A DNA stretch of 12,909 nucleotides from an uncultured Sutterella sp. (GCA_900552915.1 USBS01000050.1:1-12909); one strand, 5' to 3'; shown: positions 6,676 through 12,909, counted from the first letter of the stretch. Notes: generated from the letters alone by a model not told the origin. Made by a program: numbers and translations.

Positions 6676-7158
6676 TCAAGGGATAAGCGGCTCCATAGCC
6701 GAGCCCGCCTGCACGAGGGCATCGATGCGTTCCTGGCTGATGTCGCCGTAGTCGATCGCAGCCACGCCCGCTAGCGCCTTGACGTAGTTGTCGTAGGCAG
6801 TAAGCAACTTGGCGTTGTCGGCGGGAATCGTCGAGCGCACTTGGGGAGCCTTCTGCAGATACTTATTGAGTTCCTTGTGCAGGAGTTTGATCTCGTCGAG
6901 GCTCTTATCCATGATCTCTTTGCCGCGAGGACCTTCCTTATAGAGCTCGACAATGGTGAAAAGATTTTGGTACGAAACCGTGAGCCGCGCCGAAAGCATG
7001 TTTACCGAACTTCTGTATTGCTTGAGCTGGGCATACGGGTCGGACGGATCGATCGAGTAGCGGCCGACCAGATCCTCCTCCTTGGGTGCAGAAGAGCAGC
7101 CGGCAAGTAAGGCAGCGCCGGCACCGGTCAATGCAATCAAAAGACGACGACGGTTCAT
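6676..7158 (-). CDS. Hypothetical lipoprotein
   Basis: The protein is 160 residues from the ATG at 7158. MNRRRLLIAL begins a classic lipoprotein signal, and the lipobox LLAGC places the lipidated cysteine at residue 21. The next residue is Ser, not Asp, which favours sorting to the outer membrane. The mature part is mainly helical with heptad-like hydrophobics from about residue 45 to 110 (SSVNMLSARLTVSYQNLFTI, then KSLDEIKLLHKELNKYL). I do not recognise the family. A TTG at 7173 would add five residues, but AAAGGA fits the ATG, six bases away. It follows moaA on the same strand after 155 nt, probably with its own promoter. A role in the cell envelope is all that can be inferred. Confidence 0.75.
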   Translation of the reverse strand: MNRRRLLIALTGAGAALLAGCSSAPKEEDLVGRYSIDPSDPYAQLKQYRSSVNMLSARLTVSYQNLFTIVELYKEGPRGKEIMDKSLDEIKLLHKELNKYLQKAPQVRSTIPADNAKLLTAYDNYVKALAGVAAIDYGDISQERIDALVQAGSAMEPLIP

Positions 7159-7173
7159 AGAAAATCCTTTCAA

Positions 7174-7201
7174 AAAATACGTCCGTAGTTTAGCGACTCA
7201 A
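7174..7201 (-). promoter_or_regulatory. Candidate promoter for the lipoprotein gene
   Basis: On the minus strand TTGAGT (7196-7201) and TATTTT (7174-7179) are 16 nt apart. The tandem repeat at 7214-7248 would lie directly upstream of the -35, a normal place for an activator. The predicted start site would fall very near the ribosome site, giving a very short leader. Confidence 0.3.
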
Positions 7202-7213
7202 TGCGGTTGCGAG

Positions 7214-7248
7214 GTTATGGTCACCAATCGTGTTATGGTCACCAATCG
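7214..7248. repeat. Tandem 17-bp direct repeat (two copies, 18-nt period)
   Basis: GTTATGGTCACCAATCG occurs at 7214-7230 and again, identical, at 7232-7248, separated by a single T. Each copy contains the near-palindrome TGGT-C-ACCA. The pair lies in the gap between moaA and the lipoprotein gene, outside any supported coding sequence. Two adjacent identical sites resemble a tandem operator; slippage duplication is the plain alternative. Confidence 0.8.
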
Positions 7249-7313
7249 GCAAAATTTCGGCACTCTTAATGTCGCCTAAATGCTGAAAAATCAGCCTAGG
7301 CACACGAACTGCG

Positions 7314-8432
7314 CTACCCTCCGATGTACTGCATTTCGATTCGGCTCTGGCTGCGCTTGCCCGTTTCCGACAGTCGAATTTCGGAATAGTGATCGCGGCG
7401 CGCGCTCCAGATGCGGGCAATGGCCTGCGCGATTTCCTCATCGGTGGCCCCGCCTCGCAGCATCGTTCTCAAGTCGTACCCTCGATCGGCAAAAAGGCAC
7501 AGCACGAGGCTGCCTTCAATCGAGAGGCGCACACGCGAGCAGTCTTTGCAAAACGCCTGCGTCACGGAACTGATGAAGCCGATTTCGCCTGCGCCGTCCT
7601 TATAGCGCCAGCGGCTTGCCGTCTCACCCGTGTAGTTCGGATTGACGGGTTCAATCGGCCAGACGGCATTGATTTTCTCGACGAGTTCCGACGAAGGCAC
7701 CACATCGTCCATGCGCCAGCCGTTGGCCGTACCAGCGTCCATATACTCGATGAATCGCACGATGACGCCGGTGCCGCGGAAGCGCTCGAGAATCGGAATG
7801 ATTTCTCCCTCGTTCATGCCGCGCTTGACGACCGTGTTGATTTTGACGGGGATGCCGAGAGCTTGCGCCGCCTCGATGGATTCGATCACCTTGGCCGCCG
7901 GAAATCCCACATCGTTGATCGACTGGAAAAGCGCCTCGTCAAGCGCATCGAGCGACACCGTGACGCGATCGAGACCCGCGGCTTTCAGATCGGCGGCCAT
8001 GCGCTTTAGAAGCGTTCCGTTGGTGGTCATCGCCACGTCGGGACTTTTGCCTTCGCTCGTGCGCATGCTCTTGATGTCGGCAATGAGACTGCAGACATGC
8101 TTGCGCAGAAGCGGTTCGCCTCCGGTGAGACGAATTTTCTTTACGCCGAAACCGAGAAAAATCCGAACCAAACGCTTGATTTCCTCAAACGTCAAAAGCT
8201 CCGTGTGCGCGAGAAACTGATGCTTGGAATCGAACTTTTCCTTGGGCATGCAGTAGCGGCAGCGGAAATTGCAGTGATCGGTTAGCGAAATGCGTAAGTC
8301 GCGCAGCGGCCGTCCACGTTCATCGATGAGGTGTCCATTTTCAAGGCGAATGGGCCCCGAAATGGGCACCGGAAGGCGCATCGTGGACGCAGGCGCCTCT
8401 TCGGCCTGAATCGGAATGGTTTTGGAACTCAT
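7314..8432 (-). CDS. moaA: GTP 3',8-cyclase MoaA (molybdenum cofactor synthesis)
   Basis: MoaA is a radical-SAM enzyme that converts GTP to 3',8-cyclo-GTP, the first step of molybdopterin synthesis. The 372-residue protein has the radical-SAM cluster motif C54-x3-C58-x2-C61 (LTDHCNFRCRYCMPKE), the SAM-binding TGGEP (103-107), and the second, GTP-binding cluster cysteines C295-x2-C298-x13-C312. It ends in Gly-Gly, needed for activity in characterised MoaA proteins. The N-terminus is about 30 residues longer than in E. coli; Met18 could be an alternative start. The chosen ATG overlaps the lpxB stop by one base (TGATG), implying coupled translation. The link of a cofactor gene to the lipid A cluster is unusual; no other moa/mob gene is in the window. 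Confidence 0.96.
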   Translation of the reverse strand: MSSKTIPIQAEEAPASTMRLPVPISGPIRLENGHLIDERGRPLRDLRISLTDHCNFRCRYCMPKEKFDSKHQFLAHTELLTFEEIKRLVRIFLGFGVKKIRLTGGEPLLRKHVCSLIADIKSMRTSEGKSPDVAMTTNGTLLKRMAADLKAAGLDRVTVSLDALDEALFQSINDVGFPAAKVIESIEAAQALGIPVKINTVVKRGMNEGEIIPILERFRGTGVIVRFIEYMDAGTANGWRMDDVVPSSELVEKINAVWPIEPVNPNYTGETASRWRYKDGAGEIGFISSVTQAFCKDCSRVRLSIEGSLVLCLFADRGYDLRTMLRGGATDEEIAQAIARIWSARRDHYSEIRLSETGKRSQSRIEMQYIGG

Positions 8433-9625
8433 CAGCCGGCCGCTCCCGCTGTCTGCATAATAGCTTCGGCAGCCAGGTCCGCCGTCGGACGCAGCAGCGA
8501 CTCGTGCATGGCGGCAAAGAGATCTTCGAGCGTCTTGCGGCGGCTGTCCTTCAGCTGATCGATGAGGCTGCAGGCAATGGCGTCGGACGTGCAGAAGTAG
8601 TGCAGAAATTCGGGCACAATGGCGCGGCCTGCAAGAATATTGGGCAGACTCACGTACGGAATCAGTCCTTTGTCCTTCATGATGAGTGCGGAGATCGCGG
8701 GCATCGCATATCCCACCACCATCGGCTTTTTGTAGAGTGCGGCTTCAAGCGCAGCCGTACCGGAGGCGACAAGCACCGCGTCGGATGCTTCAAGAACCGC
8801 GTGCGACTGTCCCGTCACCACGGTCAAGCGTTCACTCAAAAGACGATTGCGCGTTGCAACCGACGCAATCCATTCACGGGCCTGCGCGTCAATGGCCGGC
8901 ACCACAAAACGTCCCGCGCCGATGCGCTCGATCACCCGCTCACAGGCTTCGAAAAAGACCGGGCCGCAGCCGAAGATTTCGTCCTTGCGGGAACCGGGAA
9001 GCACGGCAAAGACGGGTTCGCCGTTGGCTTCGATTCCCAAACGTTTTCTTGCGCCTTCGGTGTCAGGCGTCATAGGAATGATGCCCGCCAACGGATGCCC
9101 GATATAGGTCGCCGGCACATTTTCGCGTCGATAAATTTCTTCTTCGAAGGGAAACACCAAGAGCATGCGGTCCACTGCCGCACGAATCTTGTTGATGCGC
9201 TCGGGACGCCAGGCCCAGATCGAGGGCGAGACGAAGTGCACGGTACGGATACCAAGGCTTTTTAGCTTGGCTTCCACACCGAGGTTGAAGTCAGGGGCAT
9301 CCACGCCGATGAAAACGCGCGGGCAGACGTCGCTTACGCGCTTAATCATGGCGCGACGCAGCATCAGGATGCCCGGAAGTTTCTTTAAAACCTCGACATA
9401 CCCGCGCACGGACAGACGGTCTGCCGGATACCAACTCTCCAGCCCCGCCGCGATCATCTTGCTGCCGCCGACGCCGAACTGAGGGGCTCCCCCCATGCGT
9501 CGGGCAACTTCGGGCAGCACCAGACTGGCGAGAAAGTCCCCGCTTGCTTCGCCGGCCAGCCAAGCGGCACCGTCGCTATAGGTTAGGGGTTTCGTTTCGG
9601 TAACGGAACTGTCGAGTTCGGTCAT
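8432..9625 (-). CDS. lpxB: Lipid-A-disaccharide synthase LpxB
   Basis: LpxB, a peripheral inner-membrane GT-B glycosyltransferase (CAZy family GT19), condenses UDP-2,3-diacylglucosamine with lipid X to give the beta-1,6 tetraacyl disaccharide phosphate. The 397-residue length fits the family (about 380-400). Signatures seen are LAGEASGD (23-30), GVDAPDFN, VSPSIWAWRPERINKI, FPFEEEIYRRENVPATYIGHPL, AVLPGSRKDEI and the C-terminal SGTAALEAAL donor-binding segment, all in order. The first 20 residues are polar and poorly conserved; AGAGG about eight bases before the ATG supports this start. It lies after a terminator-like hairpin that follows lpxA and is coupled to moaA downstream. No key motif appears altered. 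Confidence 0.96.
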   Translation of the reverse strand: MTELDSSVTETKPLTYSDGAAWLAGEASGDFLASLVLPEVARRMGGAPQFGVGGSKMIAAGLESWYPADRLSVRGYVEVLKKLPGILMLRRAMIKRVSDVCPRVFIGVDAPDFNLGVEAKLKSLGIRTVHFVSPSIWAWRPERINKIRAAVDRMLLVFPFEEEIYRRENVPATYIGHPLAGIIPMTPDTEGARKRLGIEANGEPVFAVLPGSRKDEIFGCGPVFFEACERVIERIGAGRFVVPAIDAQAREWIASVATRNRLLSERLTVVTGQSHAVLEASDAVLVASGTAALEAALYKKPMVVGYAMPAISALIMKDKGLIPYVSLPNILAGRAIVPEFLHYFCTSDAIACSLIDQLKDSRRKTLEDLFAAMHESLLRPTADLAAEAIMQTAGAAG

Positions 9626-9660
9626 TGATGCCTCTGGGTGTCAAAGATTCCGAATGATTC

Positions 9661-9706
9661 TATAGAAAAAGAAAAGCCCGCAGGACTCTCTTTTCCAAAC
9701 GGGCTT
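9661..9706 (-). terminator. Terminator-like hairpin between lpxA and lpxB
   Basis: On the minus strand AAGCCCG (9706-9700) pairs with CGGGCTT (9680-9674) around a 19-nt loop and is followed by TTCTTTTTC. It begins 21 nt after the lpxA stop. The stem is only 7 bp, so partial termination or attenuation of lpxB-moaA is as likely as full termination. Confidence 0.6.
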
Positions 9707-9726
9707 CTCGGCGATGGCGTACGGAA

Positions 9727-10521
9727 TTACGGACGCACGATGCCGCGGGTGTTCTTGCTCACAAAGTCGACCATGGTCTGCAGAATCGGACGCACTTCTT
9801 CGGGAGCGGCGTCGATCTGCGCCTGCATGTCGACAACGGCCTCTGACAGAACTCGTCCTTCGGCGTAAAGCGCCTTGTAGAGATTCTTGATGCGCCCGAT
9901 CGTGTCGCTCGAATAGCCTGCACGACGCAGACCCACAAGATTAAGGCCGAAGGCTTTTGCGGGATTGCCCGAGCAGATCACATACGGAGGCAAATCGTGC
10001 GTAAGGCCCGAAACGCCGCCCGTCATTGATCGCTCACCGATGTGCACAAACTGATGCACGCCCGTCTGGCCGCCGATCACGGCAAAATCGTCGACGTGCA
10101 CGTGGCCCGCAAGCGCCACATTGTTGGCAATGATGATGTCGTTGCCGAGCACGCAGTCGTGCGCGACATGAACATTGGCCATCAGAAGATTGCGGCTGCC
10201 GATGCGGGTGATGGCGTGATCCTGCACCGTACCCGTAGAAAGCGTGCAGTTTTCGCGAACAATGTTGTCGTCGCCGATTTCAAGGTAGGTTTCTTCGCCC
10301 TTGTACTTCTTGTCCTGGGGTTCGCAGCCCACAGCCGCCCCTTGGAAAAAGCGGTTGTTGCGGCCGATTGTCGTGAGCCCTTTGACGACCACATGGCTTT
10401 CGAGTACGGTCCCGGCGCCGATGCGTACGTGCGGGCCCACCATGCAGAACGGGCCGACTTCGACGTCATCGTCAAGTTCGGCGCGAATATCGATGATGCT
10501 CGAATGATGGACTTTGGCCAT
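9727..10521 (-). CDS. lpxA: UDP-N-acetylglucosamine acyltransferase LpxA
   Basis: LpxA transfers a 3-hydroxyacyl chain from acyl-ACP to the 3-OH of UDP-GlcNAc, the first lipid A step. The 264 residues match the family (262 in E. coli): hexapeptide repeats of the left-handed beta helix to about residue 185, then a helical C-terminus ending NTRGIV. The catalytic pair NVHVAHD gives His121, equivalent to E. coli His125; AGH140 and H156QF are also kept. Gly169 aligns with E. coli Gly173, the acyl-length ruler, consistent with a long (about C14) chain; this is an inference. Odd: the usual HRGT block (E. coli 99-102) reads STGT here (95-98). AAAGGA precedes the ATG. A 189-nt hairpin-rich gap separates it from fabZ. 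Confidence 0.96.
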   Translation of the reverse strand: MAKVHHSSIIDIRAELDDDVEVGPFCMVGPHVRIGAGTVLESHVVVKGLTTIGRNNRFFQGAAVGCEPQDKKYKGEETYLEIGDDNIVRENCTLSTGTVQDHAITRIGSRNLLMANVHVAHDCVLGNDIIIANNVALAGHVHVDDFAVIGGQTGVHQFVHIGERSMTGGVSGLTHDLPPYVICSGNPAKAFGLNLVGLRRAGYSSDTIGRIKNLYKALYAEGRVLSEAVVDMQAQIDAAPEEVRPILQTMVDFVSKNTRGIVRP

Positions 10522-10710
10522 GAGTGGAATCCTTTCGCAGGGCCGATGCAGGGCCCCTCAATTTGGCAAGGCTCAAAAGAGCCTGCTGTGAATTCTGTGC
10601 GCGTGAAAAGCGTTTCACGCCGTCGCACGAATCATAGCGCACTCGGAATGCTTTCCTTGTGCACCGGACCGTGCGTCCGGCAATGCAAACCGCCTTTTCG
10701 CAGAATCGAT
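10522..10710 (-). other. Hairpin-rich fabZ-lpxA intergenic region
   Basis: In related bacteria fabZ and lpxA are usually nearly adjacent. Here the gap is 189 nt and holds four hairpins. They are 10664-10680 (6-bp CCGGAC/GTCCGG), 10601-10620 (8-bp GCGTGAAA/TTTCACGC), 10569-10584 (6-bp AGGCTC-TTTT-GAGCCT) and 10540-10556 (5-bp GGGCC/GGCCC, inside an 11-nt-period repeat of GCAGGGCC). None has a clear T tract, and no ORF with a ribosome site was found. It could be a structured leader of lpxA, a processing site or a small RNA. Confidence 0.55.
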
Positions 10711-11169
10711 TTATTCGGCCTTGCGGCGAGCACACATCAGCTTGGCTTCGCAAGCGACCTGGCCGTCAACCAATGCACGAGCTTCGTACCAACCGATTCC
10801 GGCGCGAGCTTTCACAAACTTGCACTCGAAAATGAGCTGATCGCCGGGCTGCACGACGCGCTTAAAGCGGGCTTCGTCGATGCCGGCAAAGAAAAAGAGA
10901 GCCTTTTCGGCGCGTTCTTCTTCCGTAAGACGCGCAATGCCGAGCACGGCGCAAGCCTGCGCCATCGCTTCGATGATGAGCACGCCGGGCATCACGGGAT
11001 ATTCCGGGAAGTGGCCCGTAAACTGCGGCTCGTTTGCCGTGACGTTCTTGAGAACCTTGCACGTGGTCAAATCGTCGCTGATTTCAAGCACGCGATCGAT
11101 CAAAAGAAACGGAAAACGGTGCGGCAGAATCCGCATGATGTCATGAATGGTTTTCGTCTTGTCAGGCAT
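10711..11169 (-). CDS. fabZ: 3-hydroxyacyl-ACP dehydratase FabZ
   Basis: FabZ dehydrates (3R)-hydroxyacyl-ACP to trans-2-enoyl-ACP in fatty-acid elongation and competes with LpxA/LpxD for the same substrates. From the ATG at 11169 the protein is 152 residues, the usual size. It has ILPHRFPFLLIDRV (14-27), the hot-dog-fold active site TGHFPEYPVMPGVLIIEAMA (51-70) with catalytic His53 and Glu68, and the closing DxARFKRVVQPGD block. A GTG at 11205 would add 12 residues without conserved sequence. Neither start has a good ribosome site; a short 15-codon ORF (11209-11162) overlaps the ATG and could couple initiation. No active-site change was seen. Confidence 0.95.
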   Translation of the reverse strand: MPDKTKTIHDIMRILPHRFPFLLIDRVLEISDDLTTCKVLKNVTANEPQFTGHFPEYPVMPGVLIIEAMAQACAVLGIARLTEEERAEKALFFFAGIDEARFKRVVQPGDQLIFECKFVKARAGIGWYEARALVDGQVACEAKLMCARRKAE

Positions 11170-11240
11170 CGGGGTAACGGCATCCGCCTTTTTCGGGCGA
11201 AGCACGCATAGTTCGATAAAGCGTTGAAAAAGAATCGGTT

Positions 11241-11263
11241 GCGGCGACCTTAAGGTCTGCCGC
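11241..11263 (-). other. Hairpin between lpxD and fabZ
   Basis: On the minus strand GCGGC-a-GACC-TTAA-GGTC-GCCGC forms a 9-bp stem with one bulged A and a TTAA tetraloop. A run CTTTTT follows about seven bases later, so it is a poor but possible terminator or attenuator. It begins 40 nt after the lpxD stop. Confidence 0.5.
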
Positions 11264-11302
11264 TGGTTCGAAAATTTTAATCGTCAAGTTCGGGCGCAGT
11301 CA

Positions 11303-12367
11303 TCAGCTTTTCGGCTGAAGCGCCGCCAGACGCGTTTCCAGATCCTTAATCTGTTTGCGCATCTTGGGCAAATTCATCACCAGCACGGCCGTACGCTCGA
11401 AGTCGCGGTGTCCCATGGCCGGGAAAAAGCCAGTCATCACCTTTTCGTCCTTGTGCCAGCTCATCAGCGACGTGGCGGGACCCACGCTGACGCCGTCGGG
11501 AATGTCGATGTGGCCGTTGATGTTGGCGGCGCCGCCGATGATGCAGTGGCTGCCGATGTGAGTCGACCCCGCCACGCCTGTGCAAGCCGCCATCGCGGTG
11601 CATTCGCCCACGCGGCAGTTGTGAATCTGATTGTCGAGCTTGCTGCCGCGGCGCACGAGCGTGTTTTCCAGAGCTCCGCGATCGATTGTTGTGTTGGCGC
11701 CGATTTCGACGTCGTCTTCAATTGTCACGCCGCCGATCTGCGGAATCTTCACCCATTCGCCGTCCAGAGGCGCAAAGCCAAAGCCGTCGGCGCCGATCAC
11801 GCAGCCCGAATGCAGAATGCAGCGGTTGCCGATGCGGCATCCGTGATAGACCGTGACATTGGCGTAAAGAATCGTGTTGTTGCCCACGACCGTTCCTTCG
11901 CCCACGTAAGCGCCCGGATAAACGCGTGTTCCCTCGCCGATGACGGCTCCCGCGGCAACAGTAGCACCCGCTTCAATGACGGCCGTAGCGGCAATTTTGG
12001 CGGTCGGATCCACATGCGCCCCTTCACGCACGCCGCCCGCAGGCAGCGGTCGACGCGTCATGATCTGCAGCGCATAGGCAAACCAAGCGTAGGGATTTTT
12101 GGTGATCACCACGGGACGCGCAGGACCTGCTTCGCCGTACATCGCTTCACTGTCGGCCTGCGAAATCACCAGCACACCGGCCTGCGAAGCCAAGGCCTGA
12201 TCACGGTACTTGCTCTGCGCAAGAAAGGCCACCGTATCGGGAGCAGCATGGTTTAAGGGCGCAAACGTGCGCACGGTCATTGTTTCGGCGCCGCACAGAG
12301 GCGTACTCGGGAGTTTTCCGCCCGAAAGCGTTTCGATTTCGCGGATCAGGGCATCGATTCGGAACAT
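11303..12367 (-). CDS. lpxD: UDP-3-O-(3-hydroxyacyl)glucosamine N-acyltransferase LpxD
   Basis: LpxD adds the second 3-hydroxyacyl chain, to the 2-amino group of UDP-3-O-acylglucosamine. The 354 residues fit the family (about 340-355). An N-terminal uridine-binding domain with FLAQSKYR (48-55) leads to a long hexapeptide-repeat beta helix (about 113-298), then a C-terminal helix with TAVLVMNLPKMRKQIKDLE. IGANTTIDRGALENT (222-236) and NGHIDI with His286 are conserved. Odd: where relatives read LDNQ-x-QIAHN with the catalytic His (E. coli His239), this protein reads LDNQIHN (244-250), three residues shorter, with His249 the only His left. AAAGGA eight bases before the ATG supports the start. 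It lies between skp and fabZ as usual. Confidence 0.95.
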   Translation of the reverse strand: MFRIDALIREIETLSGGKLPSTPLCGAETMTVRTFAPLNHAAPDTVAFLAQSKYRDQALASQAGVLVISQADSEAMYGEAGPARPVVITKNPYAWFAYALQIMTRRPLPAGGVREGAHVDPTAKIAATAVIEAGATVAAGAVIGEGTRVYPGAYVGEGTVVGNNTILYANVTVYHGCRIGNRCILHSGCVIGADGFGFAPLDGEWVKIPQIGGVTIEDDVEIGANTTIDRGALENTLVRRGSKLDNQIHNCRVGECTAMAACTGVAGSTHIGSHCIIGGAANINGHIDIPDGVSVGPATSLMSWHKDEKVMTGFFPAMGHRDFERTAVLVMNLPKMRKQIKDLETRLAALQPKS

Positions 12368-12388
12368 GGCGCAATTCCTTTCTAAGCG

Positions 12389-12426
12389 AAAGCCGCGCTA
12401 ACGACGGCAACGGTCGGCGCGGCTTT
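12389..12426 (-). terminator. Possible terminator between skp and lpxD
   Basis: AAAGCCGCGC (12389-12398) pairs perfectly with GCGCGGCTTT (12417-12426), a 10-bp stem with an 18-nt loop. On the minus strand it ends in TTT and is followed by CGCTT, a weak T tract. It lies 57 nt after the skp stop and 22 nt before the lpxD start. Confidence 0.5.
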
Positions 12427-12441
12427 GATTGATATGTTCGC

Positions 12442-12469
12442 GCGGCCGCATAGCAAAAGCTGCGGCCGC
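12442..12469. other. GC-rich hairpin after skp
   Basis: GCGGCCGCA (12442-12450) pairs with TGCGGCCGC (12461-12469), a 9-bp stem with a 10-nt loop, 14 nt after the skp stop. There is no T run on the minus strand, so RNA stabilisation or pausing is more likely than termination. Each arm is itself palindromic. Confidence 0.5.
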
Positions 12470-12483
12470 TTGCAAGACCGCTT

Positions 12484-12909
12484 TTACTTGGCGGGCTTGT
12501 TGAGTTCCTTGATCACCTGCTCGGTGATGTCAACCTTCGGGCTCACCCAGATGGCGTCCTGAATGATCAGGTCGAACTTCTGCTTCTTGGCGATGTCCTG
12601 AATGATGCGGTTGGCGCGCTGCAGAATGATCTGGCTTTCTTCGTTGGCACGCTGGTTGCGTTCTTCCACGAGAGCGCGCTGACGGCGGGCGATGTCGCGT
12701 TCGCTTTCAGCAAGCGACTGGCGCTGCTTGAGGCGTTCGCTTTCGGTCATCACGGGGCTGTCCTTTTCAAACTTCTGAGCACGGGTGCGGAAATCGCGGA
12801 TGTCGCGGTTGAGCTCGTCTTCACGCTTCTTGAAGTAGCTCTTGAGCTTTTCCTGAGCGGCAACGGCGGGAGCCGATTCGGCAAGGATGCGAGCCGGAGA
12901 AACGAGACC
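12484..12909 (-). CDS. skp: Periplasmic chaperone Skp/OmpH family, 5' end missing
   Basis: The reading frame is open from the right edge of the window to a TAA at 12484-12486, giving 141 residues without the start or signal peptide. The visible part begins VSPARILAESAPAVAAQEKL, the conserved opening of the mature OmpH/Skp fold. A long charged helical region rich in Lys, Arg, Glu and Gln (about residues 20-105) forms the coiled-coil arms. The end has IIQDAIWVSPKVDITEQVIKEL, the body-domain strand and helix. Skp is a trimer that holds unfolded outer-membrane proteins in the periplasm. Its place upstream of lpxD is the standard order (bamA-skp-lpxD-fabZ-lpxA-lpxB), so bamA is expected just beyond the edge. 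Confidence 0.92.
   Translation of the reverse strand, partial: GLVSPARILAESAPAVAAQEKLKSYFKKREDELNRDIRDFRTRAQKFEKDSPVMTESERLKQRQSLAESERDIARRQRALVEERNQRANEESQIILQRANRIIQDIAKKQKFDLIIQDAIWVSPKVDITEQVIKELNKPAK

Noticed and set aside
7159..7173. TTG start for the lipoprotein, adding MKGFS
   Set aside because: The added codons overlap the AAAGGA ribosome site that serves the ATG at 7158, and the lipoprotein signal is complete from that ATG.
10042..11211. A 389-codon open frame on the plus strand through lpxA and fabZ
   Set aside because: It is antisense to two clearly conserved enzymes and crosses the gap between them. The translation is rich in His and Arg with no family motif, as expected for the mirror frame of high-GC genes.
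11408..12256. A 282-codon open frame antisense to lpxD
   Set aside because: It lies wholly within lpxD in a mirror frame, has low-complexity composition, and has no ribosome site or recognisable domain.

Overview
The window reads as chromosomal DNA of a Gram-negative betaproteobacterium, most likely a gut-associated Burkholderiales of the Sutterella/Parasutterella type. This is an inference from three things: the order skp-lpxD-fabZ-lpxA-lpxB, the moderately high GC content, and the mix of an anaerobic C4-dicarboxylate carrier, an amino-acid permease and few sugar genes. No phage, IS element, CRISPR array, rRNA or tRNA was recognised.

Left part (1-3700). The 5' end of an aldehyde dehydrogenase gene runs off the left edge on the minus strand. 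A 386-nt intergenic region separates it from a divergent gene for an exported single-domain rhodanese (455-883, plus). A perfect 14-bp-stem terminator then faces a minus-strand pair, an alpha/beta-hydrolase followed 10 nt later by a GNAT acetyltransferase. Upstream of that pair, on the same strand and behind its own terminator, lies a dcuC-type C4-dicarboxylate transporter (2343-3698).

Middle (3700-7310). An APC-superfamily amino-acid permease lies divergent from dcuC. It is split by a one-base frame change into two ORFs overlapping at ATGA (4515-4518), and a strong terminator follows. Next is a minus-strand two-gene module: a Panacea/DUF4065 (SocA-like) protein and a small unassigned protein with a TTG start. 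This is a probable toxin-antitoxin pair and the best candidate here for a poorly described system. A small hypothetical lipoprotein gene follows, with a tandem 17-bp repeat upstream.

Right part (7314-12909). On the minus strand, transcribed right to left, are skp/ompH (truncated by the window), lpxD, fabZ, lpxA, lpxB and moaA. The first five serve the outer membrane: Skp chaperones porins, FabZ makes unsaturated acyl-ACPs, and LpxA, LpxD and LpxB catalyse acylation and disaccharide steps of lipid A synthesis. moaA (molybdopterin) is fused to the end of the cluster by a 1-nt TGATG overlap with lpxB. The cluster is unusual in its long hairpin-rich gaps, including a terminator-like element between lpxA and lpxB and four hairpins between fabZ and lpxA. 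Two enzymes deviate at conserved positions: LpxD lacks three residues at its catalytic-histidine motif, and LpxA has STG where HRG is usual.
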